Shown here in pieces: positions 34,970-47,800 of a stretch of DNA of 64,000 nt. Position 1 is the stretch's first letter. The number at the start of each line of letters is the position of its first letter. A program made the position numbers and the translations under genes. The notes beneath the pieces are model-generated. The model was not told the origin of the DNA. It was given only the letters and a program-made list of their open reading frames with translations, and ran no database searches. The stretch comes from Hydractinia symbiolongicarpus (taxonomy: Eukaryota > Cnidaria > Hydrozoa > Anthoathecata > Hydractiniidae): NCBI RefSeq assembly GCF_029227915.1, contig NC_079881.1, positions 1,054,001-1,118,000 of the forward strand. The letters are read 5' to 3'.

Positions 34970-36187
34970 CACCACTAAAACGCATGAGACTTGTAGTTTT
35001 CAGAAATGTTTTCATTTTTGTTGAGATGCTTAGTGAAAGTGGTTTAATCGCCGGCAAACGAAATTCCGCGATTTCCCGTAAATCCCGGGCTTGGCCCGTG
35101 TAGTCGAATGTACACAAAGAAAGTACCCTGTGAGTAAACTCATTTCCAAAACGATTTTTTAAATTACCTTTTCACCACTAAAACGCATGAGACTTGTAGT
35201 TTTCAAAAATGTTTTCATTTTTGATGAGACGCTGAATAAAAGGAGTTTAATCGCCGGCAAACGAAAACCCGCCATTTTCCGTAAACCCCGGACTCGGCCC
35301 GTATAGCCGAAAGAATACAAAGGAAGTACCCAGGGAGTAAACTCATTTCCCGAACGATTTTTTAAATTATTTTTTCACCACTAAAGCACATGAGACTTGT
35401 AGTTTTTAAAAATGTTTTCATTTTTGATGAGACGCTGAATAAAAGAAGGTTAATCGCCGGCAAACGAAAACCCGCGACTTCCCGTAAATCCCCGACTCGG
35501 CCCGTATAGTCAAAAGTATACAAAGAAAGTACCCAGGGAGTAAACTCATTTTCAAAACGATTTTTTAAATTAATTTTTCACCACTAAAACGCATGAGACT
35601 TGTAGTTTTCAGAAATGTTTTCATTTTTGTTGAGATGCTTAGTGAAAGTGGTTTAATCGCCGGCAAACGAAATTCCGCGATTTCCCGTAAATCCCGGGCT
35701 TGGCCCGTGTAGTCGAATGTACACAAAGAAAGTACCCTGTGAGTAAACTCATTTCCAAAACGATTTTTTAAATTACCTTTTCACCACTAAAACGCATGAG
35801 ACTTGTAGTTTTCAAAAATGTTTTCATTTTTGATGAGACGCTGAATAAAAGGAGTTTAATCGCCGGCAAACGAAAACCCGCCATTTTCCGTAAACCCCGG
35901 ACTCGGCCCGTATAGCCGAAAGAATACAAAGGAAGTACCCAGGGAGTAAACTCATTTCCCGAACGATTTTTTAAATTATTTTTTCACCACTAAAGCACAT
36001 GAGACTTGTAGTTTTTAAAAATGTTTTCATTTTTGATGAGACGCTGAATAAAAGAAGGTTAATCGCCGGCAAACGAAAACCCGCGACTTCCCGTAAATCC
36101 CCGACTCGGCCCGTATAGTCAAAAGTATACAAAGAAAGTACCCAGGGAGTAAACTCATTTTCAAAACGATTTTTTAAATTAATTTTT
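34970..36187 (+). repeat. Trimer F-G-H duplicated (2 x 609 bp)
   Basis: Units 34970 (F, TTGTTGAGATGC), 35173 (G, TATAGCCGAAAGAATAC) and 35376 (H, AAGAAGGTTAATC) are repeated at 35579, 35782 and 35985. TTGAGATGC at 35021 and 35630 gives the 609-bp step. GTACACAAAG in F and AAATTACCTTTTCACC before G are in both. Confidence 0.9.
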
Positions 36188-39100
36188 CACCACTAAAACG
36201 CATGAGACTTGTAGTTTTCAAAAATGTTTTCATTTTTGATGAGACGCTGAATAAAAGGAGTTTAATCGCCTGCAAACGAAAACCCGCCATTTTCCGTAAA
36301 CCCCGGACTCGGCCCGTATAGCCAAAAGTATACAAAGGAAGTACCCAGGGAGTAAACTCATTTCCCGAACGATTTTTTAAATTATCTTTTCACCACTAAA
36401 GCACATGAGACTTGTAGTTTTCAGGAATGTTTTTTATTTTTGATGAGACGCTTAGTGAAAGTGGTTTAATCGCCGGCAAACAAAAACCCGCGATTTCCCG
36501 TAAATCCCGGACTCGGCCTGTATAGTCAAAAGTACACAAAGAAAGTACCCGGGGAGTAAACTCATTTCCCGAACGATTTTTTAAATTATTTTTTCACCAC
36601 TAAAACGCATGAGACTTGTATTTTCCAGAAATGTTTTCATTTTTGATGAGACGCTTAATGAAAGTGGTTTAATCGCCGGCAAACGAAACCCGCGATTTCC
36701 CGTACATCCCAGTCTTGGCCCGTATAGTCGAATGTATACAAAGAAAGTACCCAGGGAGTAAACTCATTTCCCGAACGATTTTTTAAATTATTATTTAACC
36801 ACTAAAAACCCATGAGACTTGTAGTTTGTAAAAATGTTTTCATTTTTGATGAGACGCTGAATAAAAGAAGTTTAATCGCCGGCAAACGAAAACCAGCGAT
36901 TTCCCGTAAATCCCGGATTCGGCCCGTATAGTCAAAAGTATAAAACGAAGGTACCCAGGGAGTAAACTCATTTCCCGAACGATTTTTTAAATTATTTTTT
37001 CACCACTAAAACGCATGAGACTTGTAGTTTTCAGAAATGTTTTCATTTTTGTTGAGATGCTTAGTGAAAGTGGTTTAATCGCCGGCAAACGAAATTCCGC
37101 GATTTCCCGTAAAACCCGGGCTTGGCCCGTGTAGTCGAATGTATACAAAGAAAGTACCCTGTGAGTAAACTCATTTCCAAAACGATTTTTTAAATTATCT
37201 TTTCACCGACTCGGCCCGTATAGTCAAAAGTATACAAAGAAAGTACCCAGGGAGTAAACTCATTTTCAAAACGATTTTTTAAATTAATTTTTCACCACTA
37301 AAACGCATGAGACTTGTAGTTTTCAAAAATGTTTTTATTTCTGATGAGACGCTGAATAAAAGAAGTTCAATCGCCGGCAAACGAAAACCCGCCATTTCCC
37401 GTAAACCCCGGACTCGGCCCGTATAGTCAAAAGTATACAAAGAAAGTACCCTGTGAGTAAACTCATTTCCAAAACCATTTTATAAATTATCTTTTCACCA
37501 CTAAAACGCATGAGACTTGTAGTTTTCAAAAATGTTTTCATTTCTGATGAGACGCTGAATAAAAGAAGTTTAATCGCCGGCAAACGAAAACCCGCGATTT
37601 TCCGTAAATCCCGGGCTTGGCTTGTATAGTCGTATGTATACAAAGAAAGTACCCTGTGAGTAAACTCATTTTCAAAACGATTTTTTAAATTATCTTTTCA
37701 CCACTAAAACGCATGAGACTTGTAGTTTTCAAAAATGTTTTCATTTTTGATGAGACGCTGAATAAAAGAAGTTTAATCGCCGGCAAACGAAAACCTGCGA
37801 TTTCCCGTAAATACCGGACTCGGCCCGTATAGTCGAATGTATACAAAGAAAGTACCCAGGGAGTAAACTCATTTCCCGAACGATTTTTTAAATTATTTTT
37901 TCACCACTAAAACGCATGAGACTTGTAGTTTTCAGAAATGTTTTTTATTTTTGATGAGACGCTTAGTGAAAGTGGTTTAATCGCCGGCAAACGAAAACCC
38001 GCGATTTCCCGTAAATCCCGGACTCGGCCTGTATAGTCAAAAGTACACAAAGAAAGTACCCGGGGAGTAAACTCATTTCCCGAACGATTTTTTAAATTAT
38101 TTTTTCACCACTAAAACGCATGAGACTTGTAGTTTTCAGAAATGTTTTCATTTTTGATGAGACGCTTAATGAAAGTGGTTTAATCGCCGGCAAACGAAAC
38201 CCGCGATTTCCCGTACATCCCAGTCTTGGCCCGTATAGTCGAATGTATACAAAGAAAGTACCCAGGGAGTAAACTCATTTCCCGAACGATTTTTTAAAAT
38301 TATTATTTAACCACTAAAAACCCATGAGACTTGTAGTTTGTAAAAATGTTTTCATTTTTGATAAGACGCTGAATAAAAGAAGTTTAATCGCCGGCAAACG
38401 AAAACCCGCGACTTTCCATAAATCTCCGACTCGGCCCGTATATTCAAAAGTATACAAAGAAAGTACCCAGGGAGTAAACTCATTTCCCGAACGATTTTTT
38501 AAATTATTATTTCACCACTAAGGCCCATGAGACTTGTAGTATTCAAAAATGTTTTCATTTTTGATGAGACGCTGAATAAAAGAAGTTTAATCGCCGGCAA
38601 ACGAAAACCCGCGATTTCCCGTAAATCCCGGATTCGGCCCGTATAGTCAAAAGTATAAAAAGAAGGTACCCAGGGAGTAAACTCATTTCCCGAACGATTT
38701 TTTAAATTATTTTTTCACCACTAAAACGCATGAGGCTTGTAGTTTTCAGAAATGTTTTCATTTTTGTTGAGATGCTTAGTGAAAGTGGTTTAATCGCCGG
38801 CAAACGAAATTCCGCGATTTCCCGTAAATCCCGGGCTTGGCCCGTGTAGTCGAATGTACACAAAGAAAGTACCCTGTGAGTAAACTCATTTCCAAAACGA
38901 TTTTTTAAATTACCTTTTCACCACTAAAACGCATGAGACTTGTAGTTTTCAAAAATGTTTTCATTTTTGTTGAGATGCTTAGTGAAAGTGGTTTAATCGC
39001 CGGCAAACGAAATTCCGCGATTTCCCGTAAATCCCGGGCTTGGCCCGTGTAGTCGAATGTACACAAAGAAAGTACCCTGTGAGTAAACTCATTTCCAAAA

Positions 39101-39527
39101 CGATTTTTTAAATTACCTTTTCACCACTAAAACGCATGAGACTTGTAGTTTTCAAAAATGTTTTCATTTTTGATGAGACGCTGAATAAAAGGAGTTTAAT
39201 CGCCGGCAAACGAAAACCCGCCATTTTCCGTAAACCCCGGACTCGGCCCGTATAGCCGAAAGAATACAAAGGAAGTACCCAGGGAGTAAACTCATTTCCC
39301 GAACGATTTTTTAAATTATTTTTTCACCACTAAAGCACATGAGACTTGTAGTTTTTAAAAATGTTTTCATTTTTGATGAGACGCTGAATAAAAGAAGGTT
39401 AATCGCCGGCAAACGAAAACCCGCGACTTCCCGTAAATCCCCGACTCGGCCCGTATAGTCAAAAGTATACAAAGAAAGTACCCAGGGAGTAAACTCATTT
39501 TCAAAACGATTTTTTAAATTATCTTTT
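36188..39527 (+). repeat. 3746-bp segmental duplication, copy 2 (modified end)
   Basis: Collinear with copy 1 from 36188 to about 38960, with few differences (GTTTTCAGGAATG for GTTTTCGGGAATG; ACTTTCCATAAATC for ACTTTCCGTAAATC; CATGAGGC near 38731). It then has one extra F-type unit (38919, CAAAAATG head with TTTGTTGAGATGC) before G (39122) and H (39325), where copy 1 has F-G-H twice. Confidence 0.88.
37204..37292 (+). repeat. 89-bp truncated unit (copy 2)
   Basis: Same CACCGACTCGG junction and same 89-bp spacing (37204 to 37293) as the unit at 33458. It is the clearest marker that the 3746-bp segment duplicated as a block. Confidence 0.95.
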
Positions 39528-41963
39528 CACCACTAAAACGCATGAGACTTGTAGTTTTCAAAAATGTTTTCATTTTTGATGAGACGCTGAATAAAAGAAG
39601 TTTAATCGCCGGCAAACGAAAACCCGCGATTTCCCGTAAATCCCGGATTCGGCCTGTATAGTCAAAATTATAAAAAGAAGGTACCCAGGGAGTAAACTCA
39701 TTTCCCGAACGATTTTTTAAATTACTTTTTCACCACTAAAACGCATGAGACATGTAGTTTTCAGAAATGTTTTCATTTTTGTTGAGATGCTTAGTGAAAG
39801 TGGTTTAATCGCCGGCAAACGAAATTCCGCGATTTCCCGTAAATCCCGGGCTTGGCCCGTGTAGTCGAATGTATACAAAGAAAGTACCCTGTGAGTAAAC
39901 TCATTTCCAAAACGATTTTTTAAATTATCTTTTCACCACTAAAACGCATGAGACTTGTAGTTTTCAAAAATGTTTTCATTTTTTATGAGACGCTGAATAA
40001 AAGGAGTTTAATCGCCGGCAAACGAAAACCCGCCATTTTCCGTAAACCCCAGACTCGGCCCGTATAGTCAAAAGTACACAAAGAAAGTACCCAGGGAGTA
40101 AACTCATTTCCCGAACGATTTTTTAAATTATTATTTCACCACTAAGGCCCATGAGACTTGTAGTATTCAAAAATGTTTTCATTTTTGATGAGACGCTGAA
40201 TAAAAGAAGTTTAATCGCCGGCAAACGAAAACCCGCGATTTCCCGTAAATCCCGGATTCGGCCCGTATAGTCAAAAGTATAAAAAGAAGGTACCCAGGGA
40301 GTAAACTCATTTCCCGAACAATTTTTTAAATTATTTTTTCACCACTAAAACGCATGAGACTTGTAGTTTTCAGAAATGTTTTCATTTTTGTTGAGATGCT
40401 TAGTGAAAGTGGTTTAATTGCCGGCAAACGAAATTCCGCGATTTCCCGTAAATCCCGGGCTTGGCCCGTGTAGTCGAATGTACACAAAGAAAGTACCCTG
40501 TGAGTAAACTCATTTCCAAAACGATTTTTTAAATTATCTTTTCACCACTAAAACGCATGAGACTTGTAGTTTTCAAAAATGTTTTCATTTTTGATGAGAC
40601 GCTGAATAAAAGGAGTTTAATCGCCGGCAAACGAAAACCCGCCATTTTCCGTAAACCCCGGACTCGGCCCGTATAGCCAAAAGTATACAAAGGAAGTACC
40701 CAGGGAATAAACTCATTTCCCGAACGATTTTTTAAATTATTTTTTCACCACTAAAGCACATGAGACTTGTAGTTTTTAAAAATGTTTTCATTTTTGATGA
40801 GACGCTGAATAAAAGAAGGTTAATCGCCGGCAAACGAAAACCCGCGACTTCCCGTAAATCCCCGACTCGGCCCGTATAGTCAAAAGTATACAAAGAAAGT
40901 ACCCAGGGAGTAAACTCATTTTCAAAACGATTTTTTAAATTAATTTTTCACCACTAAAACGCATGAGACTTGTAGTTTTCAAAAATGTTTTCATTTCTGA
41001 TGAGACGCTGAATAAAAGAAGTTCAATCGCCGGCAAACGAAAACCCGCCATTTCCCGTAAACCCCGGACTCGGCCCGTATAGTCAAAAGTATACAAAGAA
41101 AGTACCCTGTGAGTAAACTCATTTCCAAAACCATTTTTTAAATTATCTTTTCACCACTAAAACGCATGAGACTTGTAGTTTTCAAAAATGTTTTCATTTC
41201 TGATGAGACGCTGAATAAAAGAAGTTTAATCGCCGGCAAACGAAAACCCGCGATTTCCCGTAAATGCCGGACTCGGCCCTTATAGTCAAAAGTATACAAA
41301 GAAGGTAACCAGGGAGTAAACTCATTTCCCGAAAGATTTTTTAAATTATTTTTTCTTCACTAAAACGCATGACACTTGTAGTTTTCAGAAATGTTTTCAT
41401 TTTTGATGAGACGCTTAATGAAAGTGGTTTAATGGCCGGCAAACGAAAACCCGCGATTTTCCGTAAATCCCGGGCTTGGCTTGTATAGTCGTATGTATAC
41501 AAAGAAAGTACCCTGTGAGTAAACTCATTTTCAAAACGATTTTTTAAATTATCTTTTCACCACTAAAACGCATGAGACTTGTAGTTTTCAAAAATGTTTT
41601 CATTTTTGATGAGACGCTGAATAAAAGAAGTTTAATCGCCGGCAAACGAAAACCCGCCATTTCCCGTAAACCCCGGACTCGGCCCGTATAGTCAAAGGTA
41701 TACAACGAAAGTACCCAGGGAGTAAAGTCATTTCCCGAACGATTTTTTAAATTATTTTTTCACCACTAAAACGCATGAGACTTGTAGTTTACAAAAATGT
41801 TTTCATTATTGATGAGACGCTGAATAAAAGAAGTTTAATCGCCGGCAAACGAAAACCCGCAACTTCCCGTAAATCCACGACTCGGCCCGTATAGTCAAAA
41901 GTATACAAAGAAAGTACCCAGGGAGTAAACTCATTTCCCGATCGATTTTTTAAATTATTATTT
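39528..41963 (+). repeat. Mosaic leading into octamer E-F-G-H-I-N-O-L
   Basis: Units at 39528 (E-like), 39731 (F) and 39934 (G) precede an ordered run: 40137 (E, AAGGCCCATGAG), 40340 (F), 40543 (G), 40746 (H), 40949 (I), 41152 (N), 41355 (O), 41558 (L) and 41761 (C head, H-like tail). E to O is the same order as 44197-45617, exactly 4060 bp (20 units) away. O reappears here after an absence of 45 units (last at 32239). Confidence 0.8.
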
Positions 41964-44196
41964 CACCACTATGGCCCATGAGACTTGTAGTATTCAAAAA
42001 TGTTTTCATTTTTGATGAGACGCTGAATAAAAGAAGTTTAATCGCCGGCAAACGAAAACCCGCGATTTCCCGTAAATCCCGGATTCGGCCTGTATAGTCA
42101 AAAGTATAAAAAGAAGGTACCCAGGGAGTAAACTCATTTCCCGAACGATTTTTTAAATTATTTTTTCACCACTAAAACGCATGAGACATGTAGTTTTCAG
42201 AAATGTTATCATTTTTGTTGAGATGCTTAGTGAAAGTGGTTTAATCGCCGGCAAACGAAATTCCGCGATTTCCCGTAAATCCCGGGCTTGGCCTGTATAG
42301 TCGAATGTATACAAAGAAAGTACCCTGTGAGTAAACTCATTTCCCGAACGATTTTTTAAATTATTTTTTCACCACTAAAACGCATGAGACTTTTAGTTTT
42401 CAAAAATGTTTCAATTTTTGTTGAGATGCTTAGTGAAAGTGGTTTAATCGCCGGCAAACGAAATTCCGCGATTTCCCGTAAATCCCGGGCTTGGCCCGTG
42501 TAGTCGAATGTATACAAAGAAAGTACCCTGTGAGTAAACTCATTTCCAAAACGATTTTTTAAATTATCTTTCCACCACTAAAACGCATGAGACTTGTAGT
42601 TTTCAAAAATGTTTTCATTTTTGATGAGACGCTGAATAAAAGAAGTTTAATCGCCGGCAAACGAAAACCCGCCATTTCCCGTAAACCCCAGACTCGGCCC
42701 GTATAGCCAAAAGTATACAAAGAAAGTACCCTGTGAGTAAACTCATTTCCAAAACGATTTTTTAAATTAATTTTGCACCACTAAAACGCATGAGACTTGT
42801 AGTTTTTAAAAATGTTTTCATTTTTGATGAGACGCTGAATAAAAGAAGTTTAATCGCCGGCAAACGAAAACCCGCCATTTCCCGTAAACCCCAGACTCGG
42901 CCCGTATAGTCAAAAGTATACAAAGAAAGTACCCTGTGAGTAAACTCATTTCCAAAACGATTTTTTAAATTATCTTTTCACCACTAAAACGCATGAGACT
43001 TGTAGTTTTCAAAAATGTTTTCATTTCTGATGAGACGCTGAATAAAAGAAGTTTAATCGCCGGCAAACGAAAACCCGCGATTTCCCGTAAATCCCGGACT
43101 CGGCCCTTATAGTCAAAAATATACAAAGAAGGTAACCAGGGAGTAAACTCATTTCCCGAAAGATTTTTTAAATTATTTTTTCTTCACTAAAACGCATGAC
43201 ACTTGCAGTTTTCAGAAATGTTTTCATTTTTGATGAGACGCTTAATGAAAGTGGTTTAATGGCCGGCAAACGAAAACCCGCGATTTTCCGTAAATCCCGG
43301 GCTTGGCTTGTATAGTCGAATGTATACAAAGAAAGTACCCTGTGAGTAAACTCATTTTCAAAACGATTTTTTAAATTATCTTTTCACCACTAAAACGCAT
43401 GAGACTTGTAGTTTTCAGAAATGTTTTCATTTTTGATGAGACGCTGAGTAAAAGAAGTTTAATCGCCGGCAAACGAAAACCCGCGACTTCCCGTAAATCT
43501 CCGACTCGGCCCGTATAGTCGAATGTATACAAAGAAAGTACCCAGGGAGTAAACTCATTTCCCGAACGATTTTTTAAATTATTATTTCACCACTAAGGCC
43601 CATGAGACTTGTAGTATTCAAAAATGTTTTCATTTTTGATGAGACGCTGAATAAAATAAGTTTAATCGCCGGCAAACGAAAACCCGCGATTTCCCGTAAA
43701 TCCCGGATTCGGCCCGTATAGTCAAAAGTAAAAAAAGAAAGTACCCAGGGAGTTAACTCATTTCCCGAACGATTTTTTAAATTATTTTTTCACCACTAAA
43801 ACGCATGAGACTTGTAGTTTTCAGAAATGTTTTCATTTTTGATGAGATGCTTAGTGATAGTGGTTTAATCGCCGGCAAACGAAATTCCGCGATTTCCCGT
43901 AAATCCCGGGCTTGGCCCGTGTAGTCGAATGTATACAAAGAAAGTACCCTGTGATTAAACTCATTTCCAAAACGATTTTTCAAATTATCTTTTCACCACT
44001 AAAACGCATGAGACTTGTATTTTTCAAAAATGTTTTCATTTTTGATGAAACGCTGAATAAAAGAAGTTTAATCGCCGGCAAACGAAAACCCGCGACTTCC
44101 CGTAAATCTCCGACTCGGCCCGTATATTCAAAAGTATACAAAGAAAGTACCCAGGGAGTAAACTCATTTCCCGAACGATTTTTTAAATTATTATTT
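41964..44196 (+). repeat. Mosaic units E-F-F-L-I-N-O and E-F-P
   Basis: Units: 41964 (E, CACTATGGCCC), 42167 (F), 42370 (F, ATGTTTCAATTTTTG), 42573 (I/L-like), 42776 (H head, I tail), 42979 (N), 43182 (O), 43385 (F head, H/P tail), 43588 (E), 43791 (F) and 43994 (P-like, TATATTCAAAAG). N and O are 1827 bp from the previous N-O pair. TATAGTC has become TATATTC in the unit at 43994, removing a frequent TAG. Confidence 0.75.
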
Positions 44197-44805
44197 CACC
44201 ACTAAGGCCCATGAGACTTGTAGTATTCAAAAATGTTTTCATTTTTGATGAGACGCTGAATAAAAGAAGTTTAATCGCCGGCAAACGAAAACCCGCGATT
44301 TCCCGTAAATCCCGGATTCGGCCCGTATAGTGAAAAGTATAAAAAGAAGGTACCCAGGGAGTAAACTCATTTCCCGAACGATTTTTTAAATTATTTTTTC
44401 ACCACTAAAACGCATGAGACTTGTAGTTTTCAGAAATGTTTTCATTTTTGTTGAGATGCTTAGTGAAAGTGGTTTAATCGCCGGCAAACGAAATTCCGCG
44501 ATTTCCCGTAAATCCCGGGCTTGGCCCGTGTAGTCGAATGTATACAAAGAAAGTACCCTGTGAGTAAACTCATTTCCAAAACGATTTTTTAAATTATCTT
44601 TTCACCACTAAAACGCATGAGACTTGTAGTTTTCAAAAATGTTTTCATTTTTGATGAGACGCTGAATAAAAGGAGTTTAATCGCCGGCAAACGAAAACCC
44701 GCCATTTTCCGTAAACCCCGGACTCGGCCCGTATAGCCAAAAGTATACAAAGGAAGTACCCAGGGAGTAAACTCATTTCCCGAACGATTTTTTAAATTAT
44801 TTTTT
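44197..44805 (+). repeat. Units E-F-G
   Basis: E (44197, AAGGCCC), F (44400, TTGTTGAGATGC) and G (44603) form the left part of an E-F-G-H-I-N-O run whose right part lies in the 6294-bp duplication. The boundary with that duplication falls in the G unit between CCATTTTCCG and TATAGCC, about 44711-44737. Confidence 0.8.
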
Positions 44806-47800
44806 CACCACTAAAGCACATGAGACTTGTAGTTTTTAAAAATGTTTTCATTTTTGATGAGACGCTGAATAAAAGAAGTTTAATCGCCGGCAAACGAAAA
44901 CCAGCGACTTCCCGTAAATCCCCGAGTCGGCCCGTATAGTCAAAAGTATACAAAGAAAGTATCCAGGGAGTAAACTCCTTTTCAAAACGATTTTTTAAAT
45001 TAATTTTGCACCACTAAAACGCATGAGACTTGTAGTTTTCAAAAATGTTTTCATTTCTGATGAGACGCTGAATAAAAGAAGTTTAATCGCCGGCAAACGA
45101 AAACCCGCCATTTCCCGTAAACCCCGGACTCGGCCCGTATAGTCAAAAGTATACAAAGAAAGTACCCTGTGAGTAAACTCATTTCCAAAACGATTTTTTA
45201 AATTATCTTTTCACCACTAAAACGCATGAGACTTGTAGTTTTTAAAAATGTTTTTATTTCTGATGAGACGCTGAATAAAAGAAGTTTAATCGCCGGCAAA
45301 CGAAAACCCGCGATTTCCCGTACATCCCGGACTCGGCCCTTATAGTCAAAAGTATACAAAGAAGGTAACCAGGGAGTAAACTCATTTCCCGAAAGATTTT
45401 TTAAATTATTTTTTCTTCACTAAAACGCATGACACTTGTAGTTTTCAGAAATGTTTTCATTTTTGATGAGACGCTTAATGAAAGTGGTTTAATGGCCGGC
45501 AAACGAAAACCCGCGATTTTCCGTAAATCCCGGGCTTGGCTTGTATAGTCGAATGTATACAAAGAAAGTACCCTGTGAGTAAACTCATTTTCAAAACGAT
45601 TTTTTAAATTATCTTTTCACCACTAAAACGCATGAGACTTGTAGTTTTCAAAAATGTTTTCATTTTTGATGAGACGCTGAATAAAAGAAGTTTAATCGCC
45701 GGCAAACGAAATTCCGCGATTTTCCGTAAATCTCGGGCTTGGCCCGTGTAGTCGAATGTATACAAAGAAAGTACCCTGTGAGTAAACTCATTTCCAAAAC
45801 GATTTTTTAAATTATCTTTTCACCACTAAAACGCATGAGACTTGTAGTTTTCAAAAATGTTTTCATTTTTGATGAGACGCTGAATAAAAGGAGTTTAATC
45901 GCCGGCAAACGAAAACCCGCCATTTTCCGTAAACCCCGGACTCGGCCCGTATAGCCAAAAGTATACAAAGGAAGTACCCAGGGAGTAAACTCATTTCCCG
46001 AACGATTTTTTAAATTATTTTTTCACCACTAAAGCACATGAGACTTGTAGTTTTTAAAAATGTTTTCATTTTTGATGAGACGCTGAATAAAAGAAGTTTA
46101 ATCGCCGGCAAACGAAAACCCGCGACTTTCCGTAAATCCCCGACTCGGCCCGTATAGTCAAAAGTATACAAAGAAAGTACCCAGGGAGTAAACTCATTTT
46201 CAAAACGATTTTTTAAATTAATTTTGCACCACTAAAACGCATGAGACTTGTAGTTTTCAAAAATGTTTTCATTTCTGATGAGACGCTGAATAAAAGAAGT
46301 TTAATCGCCGGCAAACGAAAACCCGCCATTTCCCGTAAACCCCGGACTCGGCCCGTATAGTCAAAAGTATACAAATAAAGTACCCTGTGAGTAAACTCAT
46401 TTCCAAAACGATTTTTTAAATTATCTTTTCACCACTAAAACGCATGAGACTTGTAGTTTTCAAAAACGTTTTCATTTCTGATGAGACGCTGAATAAAAGA
46501 AGTTTAATCGCCGGCAAACAAAAACCCGCCATTTCCCGTAAATCCCGGACTCGGCCCTTATAGTCAAAAGTATACAAAGAAGGTGACCAGGGAGTAAACT
46601 CATTTCCCGAAAGATTTTTTAAATTATTTTTTCTTCACTAAAACGCATGACACTTGTAGTTTTTAGAAATGTTTTCATTTTTGATGAGACGCTTAATGAA
46701 AGTGGTTTAATGGCCGGCAAACGAAAACCCGCGATTTTCCGTAAATCTCGGGCTTGGCTTGTATAGTCGAATGTATACAAAGAAAGTACCCTGTGAGTAA
46801 AGTCATTTTCAAAACGATTTTTTAAATTATATTTTCACCACTAAAACGCATGAGACTTGTAGTTTTCAAAAATGTTTTCATTTTTGATGAGACGCTGAAT
46901 AAAAGAAGTTTAATCGCCGGCAAACGAAAACCCGCCATTTCCCGTAAACCCCGGACTCGGCCCGTATAGTCAAAGGTATACAACGAAAGTACCCAGGGAG
47001 TAAAGTCATTTCCCGAACGATTTTTTAAATAATTTTTTCACCACTAAAACGCATGAGACTTGTAGTTTTTAAAAATGTTTTCATTTTTGATGAGACGCTG
47101 AATAAAAGAAGTTTAATCTCCGGCAAACGAAAACCCGCGACTTCCCGTAAATCCCCGACTCGGCCCGTATAGTCAAAAGTATACAAAGAAAGTACCCAGG
47201 GAGTAAACTCATTTTCAAAACGATTTTTTAAATTAATTTTGCACCACTAAAACGCATGAGACTTGTAGTTTTCAAAAATGTTTTCATTTCTGATGAGACG
47301 CTGAATAAAAGAAGTTTAATCGCCGGCAAACGAAAACCCGCCATTTCCCGTAAACTCCGGACTCGGCCCGTATAGTCAAAAGTATACAAAGAAAGTACCC
47401 TGTGAGTAAACTCATTTCCAAAACGATTTTTTAAATTATCTTTTCACCACTAAAACGCATGAGACTTGTAGTTTTCAAAAACGTTTTCATTTCTGATGAG
47501 ACGCTGAATAAAAGAAGTTTAATCGCCGGCAAACGAAAACCCGCCATTTCCCGTAAATCCCGGACTCGGCCCTTATAGTCAAAAGTATACAAAGAAGGTA
47601 ACCAGGGAGTAAACTCATTTCCCGAAAGATTTTTTAAATTATTTTTTCTTCACTAAAACGCATGACACTTGTAGTTTTTAGAAATGTTTTCATTTTTGAT
47701 GAGACGCTTAATGAAAGTGGTTTAATGGCCGGCAAACGAAAACCCGCGATTTTCCGTAAATCCCGGGCTTGGCTTGTATAGTCGAATGTATACAAAGAAA

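Larger units (their letters stand above)
32442..36187 (+). repeat. 3746-bp segmental duplication, copy 1
   Basis: Eighteen full units and one 89-bp fragment. The offset of 3746 bp is fixed by shared private features: the CACCGACTCGG junction (33461 and 37207), GTACATCCCAGTCTTGG, AACCACTAAAAACCC, CCATTTTATAAATT and TATATTCAAAAG. Its last six units are two F-G-H trimers (34970 and 35579). The left edge overlaps the end of the preceding octamer copy, from which its G and M units derive. Confidence 0.9.

Noticed and set aside
43912-44205. Forward open frame of 97 codons
   Set aside because: It joins two satellite units through a chance loss of stops (GTGATTAAAC in place of GTGAGTAAAC, and TATATTC in place of TATAGTC). 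Satellite by-product.
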